A stretch of DNA of 64,000 bases from Granulosicoccus antarcticus IMCC3135 (GTDB lineage Bacteria > Pseudomonadota > Gammaproteobacteria > Granulosicoccales > Granulosicoccaceae): positions 5,204,501 through 5,268,500 of the forward strand of contig NZ_CP018632.1 in the NCBI RefSeq assembly GCF_002215215.1. The letters are read 5' to 3'. Numbering within the stretch: position 1 is the first letter of the stretch; each line of letters begins with the position of its first letter. A program made the position numbers and the translations under genes. This document shows, piece after piece, positions 52,644 through 60,912 of the stretch. The notes below the pieces were generated by a model. The model was not told where the DNA came from, did not search any database, and saw only the letters and a list, made by a program, of their open reading frames with translations.

Positions 52644-52778
52644 GTTAATCCCCTCTTTCTATGTTCGGAATGATCGGACCACCTGCAAAATTCTGGCCCT
52701 TAACTATGGACTCCGGCTAACGTCAAAAATTCCGCACAAGGTGCAAAAACCGCAAATGAATAAACCAGAAAACAGTAC

Positions 52779-52808
52779 CGCCTGACTGTCAATACCTACA
52801 GTCAAGCG
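52779..52808 (-). terminator. terminator of the malate synthase gene
   Basis: CGCCTGACTGT pairs with ACAGTCAAGCG (10 of 11, the odd pair being G-T on one strand) over an 8-base loop, 26 bases downstream of the glcB stop. On the minus strand it is followed by the T-rich ACTGTTTTCTGG, which fits Rho-independent termination. Confidence 0.7.
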
Positions 52809-52833
52809 GCGCTGTTAAATAATGTAAAACCTG

Positions 52834-55011
52834 TTAGATCGCGGCGGCAGCTTTGACCTGTCGACGACGCTCTGTCAGAACAAACTCGGTATAGCCATTC
52901 GCTTGTTCCCGCCCCAGCAGTACCAGATCCAGCGCAGCCTGAAAGGCGATGCTGTCCTGAAAGTTCGGAGCCATGGCCGTGTAGCCAGCATCATTGGCAT
53001 TCTGTCCATCAACAACCAGCGCCATGCGTTCCATGGCATTACGAACCTGCTCGATGGTGATGATCTCGTGCTGTAACCAGTTAGCCAGAAACTGGCTGGA
53101 TATACGCAATGTGGCACGATCTTCCATCAGGCCCACATCATTGATATCTGGCACCTTGGAACAGCCCACACCCTGATTTACCCAGCGAACCACATAACCC
53201 AGAATACTTTGTGAGTTGTTGTCCAGCTCATGCTGAATTTCTTCAGTTGAGAAGTTGCGTCCCTGCTCACTCAAAGGAATGGTGAGGATGGCATCAACGC
53301 TGGCCTTCTGGCGGCTCTTCAGAGTTTCCTGAACCGCATGCACATCTACCTTGTGATAATGCATTGCATGCAAGGTGGCGGCAGTTGGCGAAGGTACCCA
53401 GGCGGTATTGGCACCCGCTTCCGGATGAGCCTGCTTGGCTGCCAACATGGCTGCCATCTGATCCGGTATTGCCCACATGCCTTTACCGATCTGACCATTA
53501 CCCTGCAGACCAGAAGCCAGGCCAACATCCACGTTGTTGTCTTCATAGGCAGCCAACCAGGTCGAGTTCTTCATCTCGCCCTTGGGCACCATGACACCGG
53601 CGTACATGCTGGTATGCATCTCATCACCGGTACGATCAAGGAAACCGGTATTGATGAAAATGACACGCTCGCGAGCCGCTGAAATACAGTTTTTCAGATT
53701 GACAGAGGTGCGGCGCTCTTCATCCATGATGCCCATCTTCACCGTGTTTGCCGCCAGACCCAGAGCTTCTTCAACCATGGAAAAGAGCTTGACTGACAGG
53801 GCTACTTCATCGGAACCATGCTGTTTTGGCTTGACGATATAGACACTTCCTGCGCGAGAATTACGCGCATCTGTCTCGCCCTTCTTGAGATCGTGCATGG
53901 CGATAAGACTGGTGAACATCGCATCCAGGTAGGATTCTGGAACCTGCTTGCCATCAGCATCGAGTACTGAATCTGTGAGCATATGGGTACCCACATTACG
54001 CACCAGCAGTACGCTACGACCTGGTAATGTCATGCCATTGCCCTGCATATCGATATAGCCTCGATCCGGGTTCAGCTTGCGAACCAGCTGCTTGCCGTTC
54101 TTCTCGACTTGCTCAGCCAGGTCACCTTTCATCAGGCCCAGCCAGTTGCGATAAACCAGTACCTTGTCATCCGCATCCACGGCTGTCACCGAGTCTTCAC
54201 AATCCTGGATGGTCGTCAGAGCCGATTCCATGATGACATCGGAGACTCCTGCCGCGCTGGCACGGCCAACCGGGCTGGTTTTATCAAAGACGATTTCCAT
54301 GTGCAGGCCGTTGTTCTGCAGCAGAACCGAGGCAGGCATGGCCGCATCACCCGTATAGCCAACACATTGCTGTGGGTTTTTCAAACCGACTTCACTGCCC
54401 GATGCCAGCGTCAGTTTCAACGCACCATCGACAATGGCATAGCTGGTTACATCGGCATATCCGTTCTGGACCAATGGAGCAGAGTCATTCAGCAGCTGGT
54501 TGGCCAGTGCCACGACCCGTTGACCGCGAATCGGGTTGTATTCCTTTTTACGTTCGGCACCATCAGCTTCGCTGATAGCATCAGTACCGTACAGAGCGTC
54601 ATACAGACTGCCCCAACGTGCATTGGCGGCATTCAGTGCATACCGTGCGTTATTGACGGGTACAACCAGCTGCGGACCCGCAATGGTGGCGATCTCAGCA
54701 TCCACTTTGGAAACCTGCACACTGAAATCTTCGACGATCGGCTCCAGATAGCCAATTTCGACCAGAAAAGCCTTGTAGGCAACCGCATCAACAGCACCAG
54801 GATGCGCTTTGTGCCACTCATCCAACTGTGCCTGAATCTGATCACGGCGCGCCAATGCCGCCTCATTACGAGGCCCCAGCTCAGCCAGAATGCCTGCCAG
54901 AGAGGTGAAAAGTGCATCGGCTTCGATGCCCGTGCCCGGCAGTGCTTCATTAACAATGAAATCGTGCAGGGATGAAGCGACTGTCAAACCGCCAGCAGTC
55001 TTAACGCTCAT
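52834..55011 (-). CDS. glcB: malate synthase G
   Basis: 725 residues, the normal length for form G. The sequence follows the family throughout: [79 protein letters not shown] and [20 protein letters not shown] with substrate and magnesium residues, and the C-terminal [20 protein letters not shown]. It joins glyoxylate and acetyl-CoA to malate in the cytoplasm, allowing growth on acetate, glycolate or other two-carbon sources. It stands alone; isocitrate lyase is not nearby. Confidence 0.97.
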   Translation of the reverse strand: MSVKTAGGLTVASSLHDFIVNEALPGTGIEADALFTSLAGILAELGPRNEAALARRDQIQAQLDEWHKAHPGAVDAVAYKAFLVEIGYLEPIVEDFSVQVSKVDAEIATIAGPQLVVPVNNARYALNAANARWGSLYDALYGTDAISEADGAERKKEYNPIRGQRVVALANQLLNDSAPLVQNGYADVTSYAIVDGALKLTLASGSEVGLKNPQQCVGYTGDAAMPASVLLQNNGLHMEIVFDKTSPVGRASAAGVSDVIMESALTTIQDCEDSVTAVDADDKVLVYRNWLGLMKGDLAEQVEKNGKQLVRKLNPDRGYIDMQGNGMTLPGRSVLLVRNVGTHMLTDSVLDADGKQVPESYLDAMFTSLIAMHDLKKGETDARNSRAGSVYIVKPKQHGSDEVALSVKLFSMVEEALGLAANTVKMGIMDEERRTSVNLKNCISAARERVIFINTGFLDRTGDEMHTSMYAGVMVPKGEMKNSTWLAAYEDNNVDVGLASGLQGNGQIGKGMWAIPDQMAAMLAAKQAHPEAGANTAWVPSPTAATLHAMHYHKVDVHAVQETLKSRQKASVDAILTIPLSEQGRNFSTEEIQHELDNNSQSILGYVVRWVNQGVGCSKVPDINDVGLMEDRATLRISSQFLANWLQHEIITIEQVRNAMERMALVVDGQNANDAGYTAMAPNFQDSIAFQAALDLVLLGREQANGYTEFVLTERRRQVKAAAAI

Positions 55012-55209
55012 AATTTTTCCAGTAGGTTGAAGGCTAGATTGTCGGTAGCAAGTTGCCGCGACCTAACCCGTAATTCTACCAGAGCAGGACCCTATGAGCG
55101 ATCTGTGTAGCACGTCACGGTCAATTTACGACGTAGTTCCGCAACACCTGCCAAAGAGCTGTTTATCCTTTGCACATCTTTTCAGAACCCGACAACGGCT
55201 GAATCTCGA

Positions 55210-56832
55210 ATGAATCCACTGCTACGTCATAGTATCCTCTCCCTGGCCATTGCAAGCCTTGCGGCCTGCTCCTCTAGCGACAACACTTCAAGAATACTCA
55301 CAGCCGAGGATGGCACCAGCACCGACGTCATCGATACCGATACGCCGATCGACAACAGTGACACTGATTCAGTCGATTCTGATCAGCCGGTTGACACAGT
55401 CCCTGACTTTGGCGATTTGCCAGATCCCACCATTCCGACAGTGGATCTGTTGGCAGCCCCCATTCCTGGCCCTTCACTAAGCGACCCGTTCGGCTCTTTG
55501 CTGGAAGTGGACAATGAGGCAGCCACCGCGGGCGGCCCACCCACCCAACCCAAGAACCTGCGCATCGATCTGGTTTCCAATGACTGGGCAGAATTCAGCT
55601 GGGCACCATCCAACGATGACAGCGCTGTTGTGGCTTACCGTATTCTTCGCAGCGACGGACATGTCTATACCATCCGTCAGGATCAGACTGATGCTGATGG
55701 CAATGCCCAGAGGGAAATCGACAAGTACTGGAATACGACCTCTTTCATGGACTGCAATTACACGCGCTTTGCAACACGACTGCACGAATGCGCCATCAAT
55801 GGCCCCAAAGCGGGCGACATCTTCAGCTATGAAGTGATCGCTGTCGACGATGAGGGCCAGGAATCAGCACCTTCCGACCCTATCACTATCACTTATCACG
55901 CCACCAGCGGTGCTGCCGTGCCCTTGTACGCCGACCCCTTTCTGGACGAGAGTCGCTTTGCGCAAAACCACGATCTGAGCAATACGGCCTATTTCATGGA
56001 CAAGTTCTCGGTCGTATTCGAAGATGAGTTCAATACCGATGTCATCGACAGCGCCCGCTGGAATACACAGCTGGTCTTTGGCGATGAGACCATCATCAAC
56101 GGTGAGCAGCAATACTTCGTAAACTCTCAGGATGAGCCGGACTTTGGTTACAACCCGTTCAAGATTGCTGATTCAATCCTGACGATTGAAGCCATCCCCA
56201 CACCTGAGGAACTGAAAAGCTCTCTGCCGGATGTGTGTAACGATGCCAACAGCTCTGGCAAGGACCAATGTCTGTTTCTCTCAGGCGCTTTATCCACTCA
56301 TGACAAATTCAACATGACCTACGGGTATGTGGAATCACGCATGAAGACCAGCGATACCTTCGGTGCCTTGTCCAGCTTTTATCTGTACCACCGTTACCCC
56401 GGTGAAGGCGTCAACCTGCACGCACCGGAAATTGACATTGTCGAATACCTGGGTGAAAACCCCTTTGGTGACGAAGATGCTTTCCAGACATATCACTATG
56501 CGGATGTGAATACAGGAGAGCTTCGTTCTGCGCCGACCATGAATTTCAAGAACCCGGATGGCAGCCTGTATAGCGATGAGTTTCACACCTACGGTGTTCT
56601 GTGGGAACCGCAACTGGTTATCTGGTATATCGATGGCAAGGAGATCAAACGAATGAGCGGCCCTCAGGTGGCGCGTCAGGGCATGAACATCGTGACCTAT
56701 CTGGTAACCGGCAGTGGCTGGGCACCGACGCCGGATATCGAGGCTGGCAACTTCCCGATCAGTCTTGAAATCGATTATATCCGTGCCTGGCAGCGTGATG
56801 CTTACAGCACCAATGGATTATATCCGCAGTAG
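55210..56832 (+). CDS. GH16-family glycoside hydrolase lipoprotein
   Basis: 540 residues. Lipoprotein signal with lipobox SLAAC (Cys20), a long Asp/Thr/Ser-rich linker (about 22-105), a fibronectin type III-like domain (about 112-230, QPKNLRIDLVSNDWAEFSWA), then a GH16 catalytic domain. The active-site ExDxxE reads EIDIVEYLG (Glu407, Asp409, Glu412), and FEDEFNTDVIDSARWNTQL, YGYVESRMKTSD, FHTYGVLWEPQLVIWYIDGK match laminarinase-like enzymes. It probably cuts a beta-1,3 or related glucan or galactan at the cell surface. No transport or regulator genes are next to it. A terminator follows. Confidence 0.92.
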   Translation: MNPLLRHSILSLAIASLAACSSSDNTSRILTAEDGTSTDVIDTDTPIDNSDTDSVDSDQPVDTVPDFGDLPDPTIPTVDLLAAPIPGPSLSDPFGSLLEVDNEAATAGGPPTQPKNLRIDLVSNDWAEFSWAPSNDDSAVVAYRILRSDGHVYTIRQDQTDADGNAQREIDKYWNTTSFMDCNYTRFATRLHECAINGPKAGDIFSYEVIAVDDEGQESAPSDPITITYHATSGAAVPLYADPFLDESRFAQNHDLSNTAYFMDKFSVVFEDEFNTDVIDSARWNTQLVFGDETIINGEQQYFVNSQDEPDFGYNPFKIADSILTIEAIPTPEELKSSLPDVCNDANSSGKDQCLFLSGALSTHDKFNMTYGYVESRMKTSDTFGALSSFYLYHRYPGEGVNLHAPEIDIVEYLGENPFGDEDAFQTYHYADVNTGELRSAPTMNFKNPDGSLYSDEFHTYGVLWEPQLVIWYIDGKEIKRMSGPQVARQGMNIVTYLVTGSGWAPTPDIEAGNFPISLEIDYIRAWQRDAYSTNGLYPQ

Positions 56833-56849
56833 CATTCTGCGCTGTTGCC

Positions 56850-56880
56850 AAGCCCGGACTCAAACAACGAGTTCGGGCTT
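56850..56880 (+). terminator. terminator of the GH16 gene
   Basis: AAGCCCGGACTC pairs with GAGTTCGGGCTT (11 of 12 plus one G-T) over a 7-base loop, 18 bases after the stop. Following bases GCATCAGTATATTTAG carry only a short T-run. Confidence 0.75.
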
Positions 56881-56984
56881 GCATCAGTATATTTAGGGAC
56901 TTGAATATCTTTAGCGACTTGCATTATCCTTTCCGACTAGAGCTACTCAGGCCAGCTAGTACTTTTCACGCTCGGGGCAGAATG

Positions 56985-56995
56985 CCCCCCCCCCC
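56985..56995. repeat. eleven-base poly-C tract
   Basis: Eleven C in a row, in the space between the end of the GH16 gene and the end of the VWA gene (stop at 57010), so the tract would be a G-run on the VWA transcript just after its stop. A simple repeat this long can be slippage-prone. It lies in no reading frame. Confidence 0.8.
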
Positions 56996-57009
56996 TCACA
57001 AGCCAAACC

Positions 57010-57798
57010 TCAGGATAATTGCTCCAGCAAGGCGGCAGCCTGATTGGAGCCCTGGCGCTCCAGAGCTTGCAAGGCTGCACGTCCACCAGCAGCATAGGCT
57101 GCCACCGCATTTAGCAGATCCCCCAACTGTCTGGCCGAAGAGGCATCAAAGCGACAATGGGCACCACCGGATAGTTTGGCGACCTGAGCCAGGGCGTAGC
57201 TGGCATTCGGATCATGGCCTTCCTGGAATACGAAGACCGGCATTCCCAGTAAGCGTGCCTGACCGGCCAGGTTGCCCAGCTCATCGATATTCTCTTCAAC
57301 ACAATCGCCGACGAATACCAGTGCCTGGACGGGTTTGGCACGACACTCGGCCAGCGCATGTTTGAGCACTCGCCCAATTTGAGTTCTGCCAGCCTGGCAT
57401 GTGACCTTGCGCATCAGAGCGATGACCTTGTCCGCATTGTCCAGCCACTTCGAGGCACGACATTCATCGTAACCTCGGTAATACACCAACTGCACATCCA
57501 ACGTACCGATACCGCGGGTATGGATGAACATGTCACTTTGCAATGACATCGCCTGGTCCCAGGTACGCTGGCGACTGGCCGTTGCATCCAGTGAGAAAAT
57601 CAGGCGGCCACGGCCTTCTCCGTGGGTGGTTGCCGGGGTCACTTTGACCGCGTCCAGAAACGCATCGACCTCATTACGCGTACTCAGTGCCTCAGAGTTG
57701 CTGACACTGGCCTTCGATGCACCACTCGATGATTGAACAGGCGCATCGGCAGAAGCTGATGATGTTGTGCCTCGCCCTGTTTTTTTATTCCCTATCAT
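57010..57798 (-). CDS. VWA-domain protein
   Basis: 262 residues. After a Ser/Ala-rich N-terminus (about 1-45) comes a von Willebrand A-like domain: the metal-site strand LIFSLDATASR shows D-x-T-x-S in place of the usual D-x-S-x-S, then GRTQIGRVLKHALAECR with the second-position Thr and ALVFVGDCVEENIDEL with the third Asp. VWA proteins bind partners through a metal ion; the partner here is unknown. No signal peptide, so cytoplasmic. No neighbouring MoxR ATPase gene was seen. Confidence 0.82.
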   Translation of the reverse strand: MIGNKKTGRGTTSSASADAPVQSSSGASKASVSNSEALSTRNEVDAFLDAVKVTPATTHGEGRGRLIFSLDATASRQRTWDQAMSLQSDMFIHTRGIGTLDVQLVYYRGYDECRASKWLDNADKVIALMRKVTCQAGRTQIGRVLKHALAECRAKPVQALVFVGDCVEENIDELGNLAGQARLLGMPVFVFQEGHDPNASYALAQVAKLSGGAHCRFDASSARQLGDLLNAVAAYAAGGRAALQALERQGSNQAAALLEQLS

Positions 57799-57893
57799 CC
57801 AACCCTCTCCTGCTCTGAGGGCCTGGCGCCCTACTCTCCTGTTATTGTCAGTTCACAATCACAGTTTTTCAAGCGCACTACCTCGTTACAAGA

Positions 57894-58337
57894 TCAGGCT
57901 GGAGCCTTGCCGCCTGGAATACGAATTTTCTGACCGGGGTAGATCAGGTCCGCATCTTTGATGACTTCGCGATTCGCCTCGAACAGAGCGGGATAAGCCA
58001 TCGCATCGCCGAGATAGGATTTTGCAATCTTTGACAAAGAATCACCGGATTGCACCGTGTAATACACCACATCAGCCGCAGCGGCCGGAGATTCCAGACC
58101 GGAGACATCAACATCGGTGACGCCTTCAACATTGCCTGCTATCAACACGGCTTTTTCCATTGCCTCTGCAGAGGCGGCCTTACCCGTCAGAACAACCTTG
58201 CCACCTTCATAAGAGACATCCAGGCCTTCAATTCCGGGGTTATCACTCTCCAAAGCCTCTTTGATCTTGCCCGACGCATCATCTTCAGAGTCAAACAGCT
58301 TCTTGCCCATGTCTTTGGCAAAATCGAATAGTCCCAT
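57894..58337 (-). CDS. kbp: Kbp-like BON and LysM protein
   Basis: 147 residues, against 149 in E. coli Kbp (YgaU). Starts MGLFDFAKDMGKKLFD as in Kbp; the BON domain covers about 30-85 (EGGKVVLTGKAASAEAMEKA) and the LysM domain about 95-142 (YYTVQSGDSLSKIAKSYLGD, then YPGQKIRIP). Kbp binds potassium and is induced by salt stress. The ATG at 58337 is chosen by similarity; a frame starting at 58382 would add 15 residues. No signal peptide, as in E. coli. Confidence 0.92.
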   Translation of the reverse strand: MGLFDFAKDMGKKLFDSEDDASGKIKEALESDNPGIEGLDVSYEGGKVVLTGKAASAEAMEKAVLIAGNVEGVTDVDVSGLESPAAAADVVYYTVQSGDSLSKIAKSYLGDAMAYPALFEANREVIKDADLIYPGQKIRIPGGKAPA

Positions 58338-58436
58338 CGTGAAATACCCTTGTTTTATTGAAAGAATTTGATCAGCAATCATTGCTGTCGACGGTACGGT
58401 AACACAGTCAAATCACGTTCAAGAGCCTTGGGTAAT

Positions 58437-58988
58437 TCAGGCCGAGGTCGACATATGGCGGTCAAACAATTGCAAGGCCGCCACCGAGGCAAGATCTGCC
58501 ATCCGGCCATCTTTCAGCATTGCATCAAACTGAGCCCGGGTGAATGATTGCGTAATCAAGCCCTCTTCCTCGACCTCCGGACTGGCTTCACCTGGCGTCA
58601 GCTCTGTGGCCAGATACACATTGACGGCCTGATTTGAGTAGCCGTAGGCTTGAAACAATCTGCCCAGATGGACAATGCTGTTGGCCGTCAATCCGGTCTC
58701 TTCTGCCAGCTCTTCAGCGGCGACCTGCTCCGGAGCCGTATCGGGTTCCAGCTCTTTCGAACCTTGCGGAAATTCCCAATACCGACCGCCTACCGGATAG
58801 CGGTATTGCTGAACCAGATGAAATTTTTCACCATCAAACGGCACAATCAGTGAGAAATCGGGCTTTTCCACCACACCATAAAGACCGTCATCGCCATTGG
58901 CGCGCCTGACCCTGTCCTCGCGCACGGTCATCCATCGATTCTTGTAGACCGTTCTGGAATCGATTCGGCGTAATTCTGGTTCAGCCAT
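58437..58988 (-). CDS. Nudix hydrolase, ADP-ribose pyrophosphatase-like
   Basis: 183 residues from the ATG at 58988; a TTG three codons upstream is in frame. The Nudix box is seen around residues 79-105 as GSKELEPDTAPEQVAAEELA followed by EETGL; the catalytic EE-x-x-EE is kept, with Glu in place of the usual Arg at the REUxEE start. The N-terminal SRTVYKNRWMTVREDRVRR and YGVVEKPDFSLIVPF match the ADP-ribose/NDP-sugar type. It would hydrolyse a nucleoside diphosphate derivative in the cytoplasm. The 294 bases between it and the PACE gene hold no recognised feature. Confidence 0.85.
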   Translation of the reverse strand: MAEPELRRIDSRTVYKNRWMTVREDRVRRANGDDGLYGVVEKPDFSLIVPFDGEKFHLVQQYRYPVGGRYWEFPQGSKELEPDTAPEQVAAEELAEETGLTANSIVHLGRLFQAYGYSNQAVNVYLATELTPGEASPEVEEEGLITQSFTRAQFDAMLKDGRMADLASVAALQLFDRHMSTSA

Positions 58989-59282
58989 GGCGAGCAAGCT
59001 CCGAGCAGGAAAGATCGAATGGGCATGTTACCAACATGTCGCAGGCATCATCGACTGCTGTACAAGGCATCGACTATTTATTCAACATTTCTGCAACGCA
59101 GAACTCTGCAATATTTCCCGATCGGCCCACCAGCACTCAGCTGAACAGCACTTCTGAGAAAATGGAATCAGCAAACCGCTTGTATCCTCTATTTCTTGCC
59201 ACTATCATTGACTTGTCAGTGGACGACCTCTGGCTAAATTTTTTATACGGGACGACCCGGTTTCAGCAAACGGGAGCTCCCC

Positions 59283-59711
59283 ATGCGTACAGTTACAGAC
59301 CGCATTCGTCACGCCTTGTGTTTCGAACTGATCGGCTTTCTACTTGTGGTGCCTTTAGGCATTCTGATGTTTGGTCTCACACTTCAGGACGTGGGCGTCA
59401 TCGGAGTGTTCGGTTCAGTGATTGCCACTCTGTGGGTCTACTGCTTCAACTATCTATTCGACCACGCCTTGCTGCGACGCTACGGAACGGTCAAGAAAAC
59501 CTTTCGACAACGCCTGCTCAACTCCTTTATGTTTGAAATCGGGCTATTGATGGTGCTGCTGCCTTTTATCAGCTTTTACCTCAACATCAGCCTGTGGGAA
59601 GCGCTGAAAATGGATATTGCGCTGGCGGCCTTCTATCTGATTTATTCGTTTGCCTACAACTGCGTCTACGATTACCTGTTTCCATTACCGGTGATGGCTG
59701 AAGCTCACTAG
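59283..59711 (+). CDS. PACE-family multidrug efflux protein
   Basis: 142 residues with four membrane segments arranged as two tandem BTP domains: RIRHALCFELIGFLLVVPLG with FGSVIATLWVYCFNYLFDHA, then RLLNSFMFEIGLLMVLLPFI with IYSFAYNCVYDYLFPLP. The Glu in each first helix is the conserved acidic residue (FELIG; FEIGL). The founding member AceI exports chlorhexidine; physiological substrates may be polyamines such as cadaverine. A GGAG site lies about 7 bases ahead of the ATG. No regulator gene of the usual LysR type is next to it. Confidence 0.92.
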   Translation: MRTVTDRIRHALCFELIGFLLVVPLGILMFGLTLQDVGVIGVFGSVIATLWVYCFNYLFDHALLRRYGTVKKTFRQRLLNSFMFEIGLLMVLLPFISFYLNISLWEALKMDIALAAFYLIYSFAYNCVYDYLFPLPVMAEAH

Positions 59712-59838
59712 AACGTCTGTCGCTTTCAAGAAGACGTCGCTCTCAGTACCATGTCCGCATTGACATCTCATTGCCACGTTAGTCCTGCCGGCAACTCAGC
59801 GAAACTTCAGTAGCGGCACGTATAATCATCGTCTGTTA

Positions 59839-59872
59839 ACCGGACAGGGACTGTTATCAGCCCCTGCCCGGT
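59839..59872 (+). terminator. hairpin after the PACE gene
   Basis: ACCGGACAGGG pairs with CCCTGCCCGGT (10 of 11) over a 12-base loop, 127 bases after the PACE stop and 60 bases before the next gene. There is no T-run, so the role (termination or leader structure of the next gene) is unsure. Confidence 0.45.
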
Positions 59873-59931
59873 GTCGCCCCACCCCTACCAGACTCTGATC
59901 GCTTGTTCGCGCAGGCGAATGATTTCAACGC

Positions 59932-60816
59932 ATGATTGCCTTATTTCTGATTCTGCTTGGTATTGCGCTAACCTGGTTGTCGCGCCCGTATTCTGTTGAT
60001 CTCTACAGATTCGTAAAATGGCGAATAGCCAATCGACGCTGGCTGAAACAGGACTGCGTCGAGTCCTCTGATGCGCAGATTACCTATCGGCTCATACGCA
60101 ACCCGGCAGCAGACCCGGACAAGCCACCACTGGTACTGCTGCACGGCGGCTTCGGCTCCTACCTGGATTGGTATGCTCAGATTCCAACCCTTGCCGTGTC
60201 TCGTGTACTGATAATGATCGACACCCGCGGGCATGGACGTTCGACCCTGGGTGACAAGAGCTTGAAATACGATCTATTCGTCAAGGATGCCATCCGGGTG
60301 CTGGACCAGCTAGCTTATATGCAGGTCGATGTAGTGGGTTGGAGTGATGGAGGAATTACCGGCCTGTTGCTTGCCCGAGACCATCCTGAACGAATACGGC
60401 GCCTGGTTGCCATCAGTGTCAATGCGCATGCAGATGGGCTTACCGAACAGGCTCGCAGTGCGTTGACAGGCGATCAGCTTGCAGGCTCGCTGAAGTCCAG
60501 AATCCTGCACTCGTTATTATCGCCCGAACCGGGTCGCTGGGCCGACTTGACGCAAGCTATATCGGATCTGTGGCAGAACGACCCATGGCTGCTTGAGCAT
60601 CAAATGCGTTCCATCGTGACACCGACCCTGATAATCGCAGGTTCCAATGATGATGTTCATCATCGTCATCTGGATAACATGGCCAGAATACTGCCCAATG
60701 CGACACTACAGATTCTGGCTGGCATTGGTCATGCAGTACCTCAATCAGCACCCGCCAAGGTATTGCAATTGATAAGCAAATTTCTGGACACATCTGCCCG
60801 CCAAGGCCCTGTCTGA
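59932..60816 (+). CDS. membrane-anchored alpha/beta hydrolase
   Basis: 294 residues. A hydrophobic N-terminus (about 1-16) may be a signal anchor. The core has PPLVLLHGGFGSYLDWYAQI for the oxyanion hole, VLIMIDTRGHGRSTLGD, the nucleophile elbow VVGWSDGGITGLLLAR (Ser followed by Asp), TLIIAGSNDDVHHRH for the acid and ILAGIGHAVPQSAP for the His. All three triad residues are in place. The substrate is unknown. It stands 96 bases ahead of mprF on the same strand and could be cotranscribed, hinting at a lipid ester. Confidence 0.85.
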   Translation: MIALFLILLGIALTWLSRPYSVDLYRFVKWRIANRRWLKQDCVESSDAQITYRLIRNPAADPDKPPLVLLHGGFGSYLDWYAQIPTLAVSRVLIMIDTRGHGRSTLGDKSLKYDLFVKDAIRVLDQLAYMQVDVVGWSDGGITGLLLARDHPERIRRLVAISVNAHADGLTEQARSALTGDQLAGSLKSRILHSLLSPEPGRWADLTQAISDLWQNDPWLLEHQMRSIVTPTLIIAGSNDDVHHRHLDNMARILPNATLQILAGIGHAVPQSAPAKVLQLISKFLDTSARQGPV

Positions 60817-60912
60817 AAGCAGAATCAAAAATTACACACGGGTAACCGTCGGGTTCATACCGCCCTGACCTGTCCATTTAACGTACAGAAGTTCAAGAAA
60901 AAAAATCATTGC

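Noticed and set aside
59036-59536. Open frame of 166 codons overlapping the PACE gene
   Set aside because: It overlaps a well-recognised membrane protein in another frame and has no family pattern or ribosome site.
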